Shown in pieces: positions 1 through 9,598 of a stretch of DNA of 64,000 nucleotides. The position numbers and the translations under genes are program-made. How positions within the stretch are numbered: the stretch's first letter is position 1; the number at the start of each line of letters is the position of its first letter. The notes beneath the pieces were generated by a model. That model saw only the letters and a program-made list of their open reading frames with translations, searched no databases and had not been told where the DNA came from. Origin of the DNA: Planctomycetota bacterium (lineage in GTDB: Bacteria > Planctomycetota > B15-G4); contig JAJDEO010000065.1 of NCBI GenBank assembly GCA_029259745.1, positions 124,001 to 188,000 of the forward strand, in the 5' to 3' direction.

Positions 1-1
1 G

Positions 2-925
2 CGCGCAGGGCCGGCCTTCGACGCCCACCACCTCGTCGACGCGGCAGCGCGCTGGATCGACCGCCGCGGGCCGAACGATCCCCCGTTCTTCCTCTACCTC
101 CACTCCGTCGACCCCCACGCGCCCTACGAACCGCATGACGAAACAGTCGCGTTCACCGGCGACTACGACGGGTCGATCGACGGGGCCGTGGACACGCTGC
201 ACGACGCCCTGCGCGGCGACTACCCGTTCACCGACGCCGACATCCAGAACGTGATCGATCTCTACGACGGTGAGATCGTCTACAACGACGCGCAGCTCGG
301 GAAGCTCGTCGAGGCCTTGGAGGCCAGCGGCGTCCATGACGATACGCTGCTCGTCGTGATCTCGGATCACGGCGAAGAGCTCTGGGATCACGACACGCAC
401 GGCCACGGGCACCGCAACGTCCACCGCGAACTGACGCGCATCCCGTTCGTGCTGCACTGGCCGGCCGGGCTTCCTGCCGGCACGCGCGTCGACGGGCTCG
501 TGCGCGGCATCGACGTCCTGCCGACGCTCGTCGACCTCGCCGGCTTGCCCCCGGTCGAAGGAGCCAGCGGCCGCTCCGTGAGCGCGGCGATCGACAGCTC
601 GGTGGACGTCCCGCAGACCTACGTGCTCGTTGATCGAGCCAAGGAACTCGTCGACGTCGCCGGCGCGCGGTCGACCGAGATGCTCTACGTCTCCGACCCG
701 CGCGGACAGCGCACCGGGCTCTTCAACTGGATCGAGGATCCCGCCGAGCGCATCGACGTGCGCGCCGAGGTCCCGACGGTCGCTGACGAGCTCGAGAAGC
801 TCGTCGACGCGTGGCGGCACGATCGCGAGTCGATCGAACGCTCTGTTTCCGTCGAGATGGACGCCGAGACGCGCATGGCGCTCGAAGCGCTCGGCTACCT
901 CGAGGCCGAAGTCGAAGACCGCTGA
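2..925 (+). CDS. Sulfatase, C-terminal part (start outside window)
   Basis: The reading frame is open from base 2, so the gene begins before the window; about 307 residues are visible. It carries alkaline-phosphatase-superfamily sulfatase signatures: FFLYLHSVDPHAPYEPH near the start of the visible part, then VVISDHGEELWDH, whose Asp and His are typical metal ligands, then RIPFVLHWP and a domain with DVLPTLVDLAGL. Enzymes of this family hydrolyse sulfate esters, or phosphoester or phosphonate bonds in relatives. The N-terminal CxPxR motif, whose Cys or Ser becomes formylglycine, lies outside the window, so sulfatase activity cannot be confirmed. An FGE-like domain is present on the kinase at 53262-56360, but no link between the two is shown. 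Confidence 0.9.
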   Translation, partial: RAGPAFDAHHLVDAAARWIDRRGPNDPPFFLYLHSVDPHAPYEPHDETVAFTGDYDGSIDGAVDTLHDALRGDYPFTDADIQNVIDLYDGEIVYNDAQLGKLVEALEASGVHDDTLLVVISDHGEELWDHDTHGHGHRNVHRELTRIPFVLHWPAGLPAGTRVDGLVRGIDVLPTLVDLAGLPPVEGASGRSVSAAIDSSVDVPQTYVLVDRAKELVDVAGARSTEMLYVSDPRGQRTGLFNWIEDPAERIDVRAEVPTVADELEKLVDAWRHDRESIERSVSVEMDAETRMALEALGYLEAEVEDR

Positions 926-1300
926 GCCGCTCTTGATGACGCGCTGAGCGAGCCAACTGCCCCTCCGTCGTGCTCGTCGGCCCATCGCTGAGGAACCGGC
1001 AGCGTCGGGCGACCGCCGCGTGGTCGAAGCACGAAACGGGCGGAGCAGGTGCCCGCGCAGGCCCCTCTTGAGCCGAGAACCATGCGCTTGCCACCGGAAA
1101 GACATCGTGCGCGGACGTCGAACTTCCGATAGGGTTCGCATATCTATTCGGTGATCCACCGAGTGCGGCGAACAACAGGGCCTCCCCCAACTATCCATCG
1201 AGGCCGCGCCGACACCAAGCTTTCGGGCCCCTCGCTGTTGTACGAGCCCGACCCACGATCGCGCCGCTGATCACAGTGCCGCGCGACGGATTGCTCCACT
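926..1300. other. Intergenic region upstream of the helicase gene
   Basis: These 375 bases lie between the sulfatase stop and the TTG start of the DEAD-box gene. Short open frames occur on both strands but their translations are low-complexity Arg/Ser-rich shadows. I see no RNA gene, strong hairpin or clear promoter. A long 5' leader for the helicase is possible. Confidence 0.5.
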
Positions 1301-2614
1301 TTGGAAAGTTCCACACCCACCGGTTTCGACCGGTTTGGGCTCCATGACGTTCTCATGCGCGGTCTGCGCTCCGCTGGTTTCACGTCCCCACGTCCGATCC
1401 AGCTCGACACCATTTCAGCCAGCCTCGAGGGCCGCGACGTCCTCGGCTTGGCCCCCACGGGCACCGGCAAGACCGCCGCGTTCGCCCTTCCCATGCTGCA
1501 CCGCATCGTCACCGCCCAGCGCAAGGGACCGCGCGGCATCGTGATCGCACCGACGCGTGAGCTCGCGTCTCAGATCGCCGAGGAGATCGGCTCGCTGAGC
1601 CGGCACACGCGCGTCAAGACGGTCGTCATCTTCGGCGGCGTCTCGTCACGAGCGCAGATCTCGGCATTGCGTAAGGGCGCCGAGATCATCGTGGGCTGCC
1701 CCGGTCGTATTCTCGACCTCGTCCAACAGGGCCAACTGAAGCTCGATCGCATCGAGACGCTCGTCCTCGACGAAGCCGATCACATGTTCGACATGGGCTT
1801 CATCCCGACGATCCGCAAGATCCTCGCTCAGCTGCCGAAGCGTCGCCAGAACCTGCTCTTCTCGGCAACGATGCCCAAGGAGATCCGACGCCTCGCCGAC
1901 GAGCTGCTGAACGATCCGCACGTCGCCGAGCTCGCGAACTCCGCGCCGGCAAAGACGATCGACCACGCGCTCTACTCCGTGCACGAGAAGCGCAAGCGTC
2001 CGTTGCTCGAGCGCATGCTTGCCGATGGCAAGGGCAGCTCGGCGATCGTTTTCACGCGCACGAAGCATCGCGCCAAGCGACTCGCCGACCAGTTGCGCAA
2101 GGCCGGGCACGAAGCCACGGCGTTGCAGGGCAACATGTCACAAGGTCAGCGCGAACGCGCGATGAAGGGCTTCCGTGACGGACGCTTCGACATCCTCGTC
2201 GCGACGGACATCGCGGCGCGTGGAATCGACGTCGCCGACGTCGGCCACGTCATCAACTACGACGTGCCGACGACGTCCGAGGCGTACACGCATCGCATCG
2301 GCCGCACAGGTCGTTCGGCGCGCGACGGGATCGCGTCCACGTTCGTGACGAGCGATGACCGCGCATGGATCAAGGCCACCGAGAAGATGATCGGCGCCGC
2401 GATCGAACGCCGTGAGGTCGATGGTTTCGATGCACTCACGGCTCCCGAGTCGAGCGGTGACTCGCGCCCGTCCACACCGGCACGCGGACGTGCGCAGCAG
2501 CAGCGCAAGGGCCCACGCGCCAAGCCGCAGAAGAGCGCGAAGCCGCAGAAGAAGGCGAGCACGCAGCAGCGCCGTCGCCGACGCGCGACGAACCGTCTCG
2601 GCGGACGCGCCTGA
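1301..2614 (+). CDS. DEAD-box ATP-dependent RNA helicase, RhlE type
   Basis: A 437-residue superfamily 2 RNA helicase that unwinds short RNA duplexes, probably in ribosome assembly or RNA decay. Motifs appear in order: an aromatic-plus-Q motif (F9 to PIQ), Walker A APTGTGKT, PTRELA, VLDEADHMFDMGF (the DEAD box), LFSATMP, VFTRTKHRAKRLADQL, ATDIAARGIDV and HRIGRTGRSARDG. A basic Gln/Lys/Arg-rich tail follows residue 370 and probably binds RNA. The start is the TTG at 1301, because the first internal ATG at 1355 would remove the aromatic residue of the Q motif. No clear ribosome binding site precedes it. A hairpin at 2661-2699 probably ends the transcript. Confidence 0.95.
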   Translation: MESSTPTGFDRFGLHDVLMRGLRSAGFTSPRPIQLDTISASLEGRDVLGLAPTGTGKTAAFALPMLHRIVTAQRKGPRGIVIAPTRELASQIAEEIGSLSRHTRVKTVVIFGGVSSRAQISALRKGAEIIVGCPGRILDLVQQGQLKLDRIETLVLDEADHMFDMGFIPTIRKILAQLPKRRQNLLFSATMPKEIRRLADELLNDPHVAELANSAPAKTIDHALYSVHEKRKRPLLERMLADGKGSSAIVFTRTKHRAKRLADQLRKAGHEATALQGNMSQGQRERAMKGFRDGRFDILVATDIAARGIDVADVGHVINYDVPTTSEAYTHRIGRTGRSARDGIASTFVTSDDRAWIKATEKMIGAAIERREVDGFDALTAPESSGDSRPSTPARGRAQQQRKGPRAKPQKSAKPQKKASTQQRRRRRATNRLGGRA

Positions 2615-2660
2615 CGTCCAAAGCAGCCGAGCCCCTCGAAGGCTGCTCGAACAACGCTGT

Positions 2661-2699
2661 GCGCGCCCGCGCCGGACCTCTGGTTCTGCGCGGGCGCGT
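2661..2699. terminator. Bidirectional hairpin between convergent genes
   Basis: An 11-bp perfect GC-rich stem (2662-2672 with 2688-2698) encloses a 15-base loop and is followed by TT. It sits between the convergent helicase and methyltransferase-like genes, so it can serve both. The U tract is minimal. Confidence 0.6.
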
Positions 2700-2751
2700 T
2701 GCGATCACGCTGGGAACTCACCCGTGACATGCCTGCCGCGGGCTGCGAGGG

Positions 2752-3381
2752 TCAGGCGCGCACGACCGTGTCGAGTTCGGACGTGGCGCTGTGACGCTGC
2801 ACGAGCACGTGAGTCGATCCGTGATACGTGATCAGCAGGGCACCGGGTGTCGTGTGGCGCAGGAACAACGCGTCGAAGACGTGCTCGTCGCCGGGCCACG
2901 GATAGGCGAAGACGACGTCACACGTGGCGAGGTCGAGCCCGAGCGCCTGATAGCTCGCGGTGCTCGTCGACGGATCCATGTGTTGAGCAGATCTGGCGAG
3001 ATCTTCATCACCGGGAAGAAGCACGGTGCCCACGACGAACTCGGCGTCGATGTCGAGATCGCTGACGAGCGCGCGTGCCGAGGCGATGAGCGTGGCGTCG
3101 ATCTCGATTCCATAGGCCTCGAAATCCATGAGCGAGGCCAGCGCCGTGACGGCGCCGTGACCGCAGCCCCACTCACAGAAGACGGGACCGCGCGCCAGAT
3201 TGTCGCTGGCGATGCGCTCGAGCGCTTCATGCACTGCCGGCAAGTCGCTTTCGACGAACCCGGGAAGCATGTACGCGGCGAGCTCGTCGAGGGCTTCATC
3301 AACCCGCTCATAGAGCGCCGACAGACGGGTGTCGCTCGCCAGCGATGCGCCTTCGTCGTTTCCGTCTCGGTAGGTGTCCAT
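2752..3381 (-). CDS. Class I SAM-dependent methyltransferase-like protein
   Basis: A 209-residue protein with a Rossmann methyltransferase core. The glycine-rich SAM loop is VFCEWGCGHGAVTALAS (about residues 67-83), and an acidic residue follows the second strand (YGIEIDATLIASARAL). A motif IV equivalent is LATCDVVFAYPWPGDE, without an NPPY or DPPY signature. The N-terminal 60 residues are helical and acidic. The substrate is unknown; the fold suggests a small-molecule or uncharacterised methyltransferase. The gene converges on the helicase and has no close neighbour on its own strand. Confidence 0.7.
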   Translation of the reverse strand: MDTYRDGNDEGASLASDTRLSALYERVDEALDELAAYMLPGFVESDLPAVHEALERIASDNLARGPVFCEWGCGHGAVTALASLMDFEAYGIEIDATLIASARALVSDLDIDAEFVVGTVLLPGDEDLARSAQHMDPSTSTASYQALGLDLATCDVVFAYPWPGDEHVFDALFLRHTTPGALLITYHGSTHVLVQRHSATSELDTVVRA

Positions 3382-3679
3382 ATCGAGCGCACACTACCAC
3401 GCAGCGTCGACCGCCCGATCGCGGACACCTGATTCCATGTGCAAACGGTGATCGTGGCACGCGCCGGGGATCCGTGGATCCAGACGATGCAACTCCTCGA
3501 CCTGCCGTATGACGACACGCAATCGGACTCGGTGCCGCGAGGCACGATCGCCCTCTCGCGCGTGACTTCGAAAGCTGGTCCGCTGGACGACGGCCAGTCC
3601 GCTCGTCGTCGGGAAGAGCAGCTTGCGATCAACGACAACACGGTGAGCGTCGTCGTGGGCTCGGTCGTGACAGGCTCGT

Positions 3680-3883
3680 CCGTGTGATTCAGGTCGCGCG
3701 CTTCGCACGCCATTGGCCTCGGCTATTCGCGGAGAAGCGTAGCGAGGAAGTGGCTGCGTCTGCAGGACAGGAGAATCGACATCTTTCGACAGGTCGGCGA
3801 AGTGACGCTTCGTTGAGTCAAGAGGCGTATCGTTCGACGCAGCCCTGCGGGCGCAGCCGCAGTAGCTCCGTGAATCATGCGGG
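3680..3883. repeat. REP-like unit bounded by imperfect inverted repeats
   Basis: The edges are CCGTGTGATTCA (3680-3691) and TGAATCATGCGG (3871-3882), which match as inverted repeats at 10 of 12 positions. The right edge abuts the TAA stop of the transporter gene. The TGAATCA core recurs at 9599-9647, 10589-10608 and 26607-26681. The whole stretch 3382-3883 has no convincing gene; an 82-residue open frame at 3439-3687 has no recognisable features. Confidence 0.5.
3731..3811 (+). repeat. Dispersed ~80-bp repeat, copy 1
   Basis: This stretch matches 15598-15676 in inverted orientation over about 75-80 bases. The shared core includes GGAGAAGCGTAGCG, TGGCTGCGTCTGCAGG, GGAGAATCG and CATCTTTCGACAGGTCGGCGA. 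Copy 1 lies inside the REP-like unit. No protein is supported in it. It may be a small non-autonomous mobile element or a repeat of unknown role. Confidence 0.7.
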
Positions 3884-5674
3884 TTAGTGAGCGAAGTCGA
3901 AGAGCTCGATGCCGAAGGCGTCGAGGGCGGTCTTGAGCAGAACCAGCACCACGGAGATCACGGCCGCTGCCGCGAAGACCGAAGCACCGGCGAGCATCGT
4001 GTCGTTGCCGGATGCCACTTCCGCCGCAGCGCGCTCCTCGCCCGTCTTGCCCCGCGTGGCCAACACGGACGCGACGACCTTGATCACGCCGCCCGCGAAG
4101 ATCGCCGCCGAGGCTTCGGCCCCGACGAGCATGCCGATGCCGACGCCGAACAGCGAAGGCATCCAACGCGCCGTCGCTGGCATTACGGTGAAGAAGGCAT
4201 ACACGCAGCCGATGACGCTGACGCCGACGATCATCCAGATCAACGGCGTCGAGAACGTCGTGCCGCCGGCCATCGCTGCGGCCATCTCGGCCCAGGTCTG
4301 GGCGCCGGGAGCAGGCAGCGAGCTGCCCTCTCCGATGCCGAGCTGGTCGACGAGGATGTTGAGCGTTGGGATCGCGGCAAGGGCGCCGACAATCGCGCCG
4401 ATGAACTGCACCGACGTCTGGTGCGTGGGATTGGCGTCGACGAGATAGCCGGTGCGGTAGTCCTGCATCATGTCGACAGCAACAGCCGCGAGTGTCCCGC
4501 CGACGACGGCCATGCCGAGCAGCGCGATCGCCCCGCCGCTCATGAGCCACGCAAAACCCGAGAGCAACACGATCGCCACGAGCCTCACGGGGTTGATGTC
4601 CGTGTCGCCCGTGACGCGCCCGTTCACGACGCAGAGCGGCCAGGCGATGGCGATCGTGATCACGGACACGTACCACGGCATGCCGAAGACGAGCTGGCCG
4701 CACCAGGCCGTGACGGCAGCCATGACGGCGCCGACCATGCCGTAGACGAACGTGCGCGACGCCGGCGGCGTGTAGAGCGTCGCCCCGGGCGTGAAGCCCG
4801 GCGGGACGACGGGCGGCGTGCGGAAGCGATACGCGAAGAGGATCGTCGCGAAGGTCGGCAGCGTGAGCACGGCGATCGCGCCCCAGCGCACCCAGCTCCC
4901 GATCTCCGCCGTGCGTTCGGCGGCCGTGAGTTCGGGCACCATGATGAAGGGCACGGCGAGGGCGCCGAGCAACATCCCGAGCCCGACGCGCGGGCCGACC
5001 ACCACCCCGATGCCGTAGTACAGCGGGTCGACGCCGATCTTGACCCAGTCACCGGCCGGGTCCTTGAACATCGAGATGCTGCGGAAGATCGCCTCACCGG
5101 CGTGCTCGCCGACCTTCGTGATGCTGATCTTCGTCGGCAGCGTCAGCAGCGTCGCGATGCCGCCCCAGATCTTCAGCAAGCGCAGCGGCCGCGCACTGTC
5201 GGCCTCGTTGCCACCCGCAACGGAACGCTGGATCACGGCGCAGGCCGTTCCCGACGGAAAGAAGTACTTCACCATCGAGCGGCGCACGGTCGAGCCGACG
5301 ATCGAGCCCAGGATGCCCATCGCTGCGAACATCACGACCTGGATGGAGACCGGCGGGTCGAACTCGGGATCGATGATGCGCACGGCCGCGTAGCTGGCCA
5401 CCGCGAAGCCGACGCTGCCGCCGGCACTCGCCATGGTCTGGCCGAGGTTCAGCGTGTGAACCGAGGGACGCCGGCGCACGGCGCCGAGCGTCATCATCGC
5501 CGCGAGAACTGCGATGATCGACCCCGTGTCGCCCCAGCCGATCAGCAGCGTGGAGTAGATGTTCGTCGCCGCGAGCAGTGCCGCGAGAAGGGCGAACGTG
5601 ATCCACTCGATCGGTGCGAGGGACGGGAGGAGGCGGCGGTGCTCGGGGCCCGCCGCGGGCTCGGGGTCGGTCAT
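3884..5674 (-). CDS. OPT-family oligopeptide transporter
   Basis: A 596-residue polytopic inner-membrane protein with roughly 14-16 hydrophobic segments. The OPT family (oligopeptide/YSL transporters) moves small peptides or metal chelates with protons. Seen in sequence: an opening segment IEWITFALLAALLAATNIYS, a conserved-looking LNLGQTMASAGGSVGFAVAS near residue 75-95, and MMQDYRTGYLVDANPTHQ in the second half, all resembling OPT proteins. The length fits bacterial members. The gene stands alone and its stop codon abuts a REP-like palindromic motif. The substrate cannot be told from sequence. Confidence 0.85.
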   Translation of the reverse strand: MTDPEPAAGPEHRRLLPSLAPIEWITFALLAALLAATNIYSTLLIGWGDTGSIIAVLAAMMTLGAVRRRPSVHTLNLGQTMASAGGSVGFAVASYAAVRIIDPEFDPPVSIQVVMFAAMGILGSIVGSTVRRSMVKYFFPSGTACAVIQRSVAGGNEADSARPLRLLKIWGGIATLLTLPTKISITKVGEHAGEAIFRSISMFKDPAGDWVKIGVDPLYYGIGVVVGPRVGLGMLLGALAVPFIMVPELTAAERTAEIGSWVRWGAIAVLTLPTFATILFAYRFRTPPVVPPGFTPGATLYTPPASRTFVYGMVGAVMAAVTAWCGQLVFGMPWYVSVITIAIAWPLCVVNGRVTGDTDINPVRLVAIVLLSGFAWLMSGGAIALLGMAVVGGTLAAVAVDMMQDYRTGYLVDANPTHQTSVQFIGAIVGALAAIPTLNILVDQLGIGEGSSLPAPGAQTWAEMAAAMAGGTTFSTPLIWMIVGVSVIGCVYAFFTVMPATARWMPSLFGVGIGMLVGAEASAAIFAGGVIKVVASVLATRGKTGEERAAAEVASGNDTMLAGASVFAAAAVISVVLVLLKTALDAFGIELFDFAH

Positions 5675-5814
5675 CGTGTCTCGCCGGAACGGTCGGAACG
5701 GGGCTCACGTTCTACCGTCCGGCATGCGCAACCGTCTACCGACGCGACCGCCTCACGAGCCGAACCCGCCGGATCCGCGCGCGCCGATCGAGGCAACCAT
5801 CGACAACCACGAAG

Positions 5815-6981
5815 TCAGCGTCGACTCTTCTTGTCCCCGTGATCGACGCGCCATTCCTTCCAGAGGTTCGACGTCAGCTCGAACTTGTCGAGTGTGACGA
5901 AGTTCGACTTCTTGAACTCCAGATCCACGACATCACTGCGCCCGAAGACGTCTCGGTACGACCGCAGCTCACGCGTCGCCATGTACTTGCCGTCACGCAG
6001 AAGGCCCTCGAAGGCCGAGGCTCGCACGGCACCGTACGAGGCGTTTGCCGCGTAGTAGGTGTACATGCGCGAGTTCTTCTCCTCGCCGAAGATGATGTCA
6101 GGCTCGATCGTGTCCTTCGGCTTGAGCACCTTGCCGTAGCACATGATCGTGACCGGACCGTCGAACAGGTGCTCGTCGTTCGAACTGTTCCAAACGATCG
6201 CGCGATTGCGATTGCTCCGCAGATCACCGATCGCGCGTTCTCCGACTTCCTTCTTGGTGCCGGACACGGCGACCGACCCGAAGGTCCAGACGTTCACGTT
6301 GACCAGCGGCGGCATGTGCGTCATGGGCACATCGACGCACAGGACCAAGTCGAGATCGTCACTGACACCCTCGATGCTTCCGCCCCAGAAGCGCTCCCAC
6401 TCGTCTTGTTCGTCTTCGCTGGGGGCCGGAGGCGGCCACGGGTGCTTCTCGGCCAGTTCTTTGACATCGTCGGCGCTGACATCGTCCTCGCTGACGTCGA
6501 CGCCGTATCGACGCCCGATCCAGGCGCGGAACGGAACGGCTTTCGAGTTGCCTGACTTCGAGAGATGAAACGTGCCCGAGAAGGGCGTGTCGTAGAGATC
6601 GACGTAGCGGAGCTCGGCCACCTTGGCCTTGACCTTCTTCTCTTCGTCGTCGTCTTCGCCGTCCTCCGCGTCGTCCTCCTCGTCGTCCTCCTCGGCCTTG
6701 CTCGTCTTGGGGTAGATGTACCGCGGCCTGTCGAAGCACGTCCGCGTCTCGGACGGCACGGACGCGACATCGACCGTCAACTCCTGCTCCATCTTCACGA
6801 GGTTGGCGAGGTAGCTGCGATCGTTCTCGAACCAGGCGTCGAGCCCCTTCGTCAACTCAGCGGCCATGGCCGCGCCCGACTCGAACCACGGGCCCTCGAA
6901 CTCCGCATCATCTCCCGCTGACCAACTCGTGGCAGCAGACAACGCCCACACGATCGCGACGAACGCAAAACGTTTCGACAT
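5815..6981 (-). CDS. Secreted protein of unknown function with acidic linker
   Basis: A 388-residue protein beginning MSKRFAFVAIVWALSAATSWSA, a good Sec signal peptide, so it is probably periplasmic. The ATG at 6981 is preferred over one 15 bases upstream because GGAG lies nine bases before it. Around residues 90-115 there is a run of Asp/Glu (EEDDEEDDAEDGEDDDEE) that looks like a flexible acidic linker or calcium-binding stretch. Two globular parts flank it; the second contains DLDLVLCVDVPM and GPVTIMCYGKVLKPKD. I do not recognise a family. The flanking genes (transporter, VOC protein) give no functional hint. Confidence 0.75.
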   Translation of the reverse strand: MSKRFAFVAIVWALSAATSWSAGDDAEFEGPWFESGAAMAAELTKGLDAWFENDRSYLANLVKMEQELTVDVASVPSETRTCFDRPRYIYPKTSKAEEDDEEDDAEDGEDDDEEKKVKAKVAELRYVDLYDTPFSGTFHLSKSGNSKAVPFRAWIGRRYGVDVSEDDVSADDVKELAEKHPWPPPAPSEDEQDEWERFWGGSIEGVSDDLDLVLCVDVPMTHMPPLVNVNVWTFGSVAVSGTKKEVGERAIGDLRSNRNRAIVWNSSNDEHLFDGPVTIMCYGKVLKPKDTIEPDIIFGEEKNSRMYTYYAANASYGAVRASAFEGLLRDGKYMATRELRSYRDVFGRSDVVDLEFKKSNFVTLDKFELTSNLWKEWRVDHGDKKSRR

Positions 6982-7079
6982 CACCCGGATCTCCATTCCC
7001 TCGCACCAATGAACCCAAGTGTTCGATGATACATGCTCTCACCGACCGTGGGGTCATGAGTCGGATCGGTGTGCCACGG

Positions 7080-7487
7080 TCACGCCGGCGCCACGAACTC
7101 GACCTTGATCCGATCGGGATCCTCGAAGAAGACGGCGCACGAATCGGCGCCCCCCGCATGCGGAAATTGATCCTCGTAGAGCAGAGGCACATCGCGCGCG
7201 ACCAGCTCTTCCATGAGAGCGTCGACCTCGGCGCTGTCAGCGGCGTGGAAGGCCAGATGATTGAGCCCCGTTGCGCAGCGGTGATAGCCGCGCTCGCGAT
7301 GGCGTTCCTCGGTCTGCACGAAGACGAGGTACGTCGCGCCCTTGCGCCAACTGACGCCGCTGTCCCAGCGCTGGAATACGACGTAGCCCCAGCGCTCCAA
7401 GAGCCAGCCCCAAAATGCATCACTGCGCGCGAGATCCGAGACGTAGATCTCGACATGGTGCAGTGTGCCTGTCGCATGTCTCGACAC
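7080..7487 (-). CDS. VOC (glyoxalase/bleomycin resistance) family protein
   Basis: A 135-residue single-domain vicinal-oxygen-chelate protein. It begins TGTLHHVEIYVSDL and ends VFFEDPDRIKVEFVAP, with a second half-module at LNHLAFHAADSAEVDALMEEL; the candidate metal ligands are the His in each half and the Glu in KVEF. The family includes glyoxalase I, dioxygenases and resistance proteins, and the substrate is not evident. The GTG at 7487 is chosen because GGAG lies seven bases upstream and the first beta strand follows directly. It is divergent from the FG-GAP gene at 7585. Confidence 0.8.
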   Translation of the reverse strand: MSRHATGTLHHVEIYVSDLARSDAFWGWLLERWGYVVFQRWDSGVSWRKGATYLVFVQTEERHRERGYHRCATGLNHLAFHAADSAEVDALMEELVARDVPLLYEDQFPHAGGADSCAVFFEDPDRIKVEFVAPA

Positions 7488-7584
7488 TCGTGCTCTCCGT
7501 GACGCCCTTTCGGCCCGTGATACGATGCGCCGTTCACGCATCCTCTCAGCAACCACCATCTCACACCGCCGGGCTCCTCTCACC

Positions 7585-9480
7585 ATGCGTCTACCCCTCC
7601 TCGCCACGAGTCTCGTACTCGCCGCGTCCTCTGCCAGCGCGCAGCAGTTCGTGCGCGACGCCGCCGCTCTCTCGTCTCCCGCAACCTGGACGAACGGTGT
7701 CGCCGTCGCCGACTTCGATGCCGACGGCGACGACGACATCGCCTTCGCAAACGGCTTCAACTACTTCGCGGGTGGTGCCCGTCCCCAGCGTCTCTTCCTC
7801 AACGACGGCGCGGGCAACTTCACGGATGCCTCGGCGCAGCTCAATGTCGCCGACTTCAACGCCCAGATGGTGATCGCCGACGACGCCGACAATGATGGGG
7901 ACATCGACCTCATCTACTCGCCCGCCGGCGCGTTCCCCGCGACGACCGAGCGCGCGCGCATCCTGATCAACGACGGCACGGGCAACTTCACGGACGAGAG
8001 CGCGGTGCGCATGCCGCTCACGACGATGTCGTCGTGGTCGGTCGTGGCGGCCGACCTCGACAACGACGGCGACCGTGACCTCGTCCTCAACGACGGCTGT
8101 CAGAGCTTCATGGGTCAGCCGGCCCAGTCGTTCATCTTCGAGAACGACGGCACCGGTAACTACACGGACGTCACGGCCGCGGTCGCGCCCGTCGAGATCT
8201 ACAACTGCCAGGACATCATCTGCTTCGACTACGACGGCGACTTCGACCTCGACATCGCGTTCAGCGGCTTTGGCACGGCGGGCAAGCGCTCGAGCCTCTG
8301 GATCAACGACGGCACGGGCAACTTCACCGTCAACCCGATCCTCGACGACCTCTGCACGGCGAACAGCTACGAGGTCGACTGGTCGGACCTCGACGGTGAC
8401 GGCGACTGGGACGCCGCCGTGCAGTCCATCTCCGGCATGAGCGAAGGCTGGGGGGAGAACCGCGGCCCGAACGCCGCCCCGCCGACGACGGTCTTCTCGG
8501 GGAACAACGGCAACGACGACAATGAGCTCGCGTCGATGGACTATGACATGGACGGTGACATGGACGTCTTCGTCGGGTCGCTGACGGCGAACCGCGAGAA
8601 GGTCTATCAGCAGACCGCGGGCGTCTTCGATCGCGTCAACATCTTCCAGCAGATCACCGACAGCACGCTCGACTTCACGTTCGCCGATTTCGACGACGAC
8701 GGCCGCCCCGACGTCGTCACGGCCCAGGGTGAGTCGGGCGTCCAAACGAACAAGATCTACGACAACAACGGTCCGGTCGACACGCTCGTGCCGCGCCTGC
8801 TCAACGTCGAGTCGCCCGGCGCACTCGGCGTCGGCGAGACGGTCTTCCGCGTCTTCATCCAGGACGACTGGGTCGACGACGGCATCACGAGCGCAGCTGC
8901 CGCCTACACCTACGAGACGTTCGACGGCGGGCTCGTCGAATCGTCGGGTAGTGGCGACGGGTTCTTCATGGGTGGTGCCATGTACCGCGCGGCCGTTCCG
9001 ACCACAGCAGCCACCGATGGCATCCGCCTCACGTGGCTCGTCACGGACGACGCGGGCAACGCCGCCGCGCCCGTCAACCTCACGGTCGGCGACATCGGGA
9101 ACGTCGTCTGGGCCGACCTCGGGTCAGGCCTCGCCGGGACAGGCGCCGGCACGCCGCAGCTCGTCGGCACAGGCACGCTGTCGCCGTTCTCGAGCAACGC
9201 GCTCGTGCTGAGCGACGCCCTTCCGAGTACGTCCACCGCGCTCGTCGTCGGCTTCAGCCAGATCGACGCGCCGTTCAAGGGCGGCGTGCTCGTGCCCGAC
9301 GTCGACCTCCTGCTGACCGGGCTCCCCGTCGACGCCGGTGGTGGTCTGTCGCTGCCCTTCACGTGGCCCAACGGCGTGCCCGGCGGCTTCGAGCTCTTCG
9401 TGCAGCACTGGATCACGGACGCTGGCGGGCCGAAGGGCTTCTCGGCGAGCAACGCGGTTCGCGGCACGGCGCAGAACTGA
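7585..9480 (+). CDS. Secreted FG-GAP/VCBS repeat protein with shared C-terminal module
   Basis: A 631-residue protein with signal peptide MRLPLLATSLVLAASSASAQ. Residues about 25-400 hold repeated FG-GAP/VCBS units, each with a DxDxDGD-type calcium-binding loop (DFDADGDDDIAF, DNDGDIDLIY, DLDGDGDWDAAV, DYDMDGDMDVFV), predicting an integrin-alpha-like beta-propeller. An Ig-like region follows (about 405-520). The last 110 residues contain APFKGGVLVP, DAGGGLSLPF and GFSASNAVRG, which match the C-terminus of the protein at 16436-17686. The ATG at 7585 is chosen over one 120 bases upstream because the signal peptide starts there. A strong terminator follows. Probable role: surface or extracellular binding. 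Confidence 0.85.
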   Translation: MRLPLLATSLVLAASSASAQQFVRDAAALSSPATWTNGVAVADFDADGDDDIAFANGFNYFAGGARPQRLFLNDGAGNFTDASAQLNVADFNAQMVIADDADNDGDIDLIYSPAGAFPATTERARILINDGTGNFTDESAVRMPLTTMSSWSVVAADLDNDGDRDLVLNDGCQSFMGQPAQSFIFENDGTGNYTDVTAAVAPVEIYNCQDIICFDYDGDFDLDIAFSGFGTAGKRSSLWINDGTGNFTVNPILDDLCTANSYEVDWSDLDGDGDWDAAVQSISGMSEGWGENRGPNAAPPTTVFSGNNGNDDNELASMDYDMDGDMDVFVGSLTANREKVYQQTAGVFDRVNIFQQITDSTLDFTFADFDDDGRPDVVTAQGESGVQTNKIYDNNGPVDTLVPRLLNVESPGALGVGETVFRVFIQDDWVDDGITSAAAAYTYETFDGGLVESSGSGDGFFMGGAMYRAAVPTTAATDGIRLTWLVTDDAGNAAAPVNLTVGDIGNVVWADLGSGLAGTGAGTPQLVGTGTLSPFSSNALVLSDALPSTSTALVVGFSQIDAPFKGGVLVPDVDLLLTGLPVDAGGGLSLPFTWPNGVPGGFELFVQHWITDAGGPKGFSASNAVRGTAQN

Positions 9481-9509
9481 CGCCCCACCGCTGCACGCAC
9501 AACGTACGA

Positions 9510-9545
9510 GCGCCCCGCGACGAATGGCTCGTCGCGGGGCGCTTT
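9510..9545 (+). terminator. Rho-independent terminator after the FG-GAP gene
   Basis: A perfect 14-bp stem (9510-9523 with 9529-9542) with a 5-base loop is followed by TTT, 29 bases after the FG-GAP stop codon. Confidence 0.85.
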
Positions 9546-9598
9546 GACGTCGGTGAGATCTGGCGCTTGCGTCGGACGCAGCTCGTCGAGAGCTGCTC

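Noticed and set aside
3439-3687. 82-residue open frame in the intergenic region
   Set aside because: No ribosome binding site, no recognisable motif, and it runs into the edge of a REP-like unit.
3887-5842. 651-codon open frame opposite the OPT transporter
   Set aside because: It is an Arg/His/Asp-rich shadow of the transporter, with no membrane, domain or start-site support.
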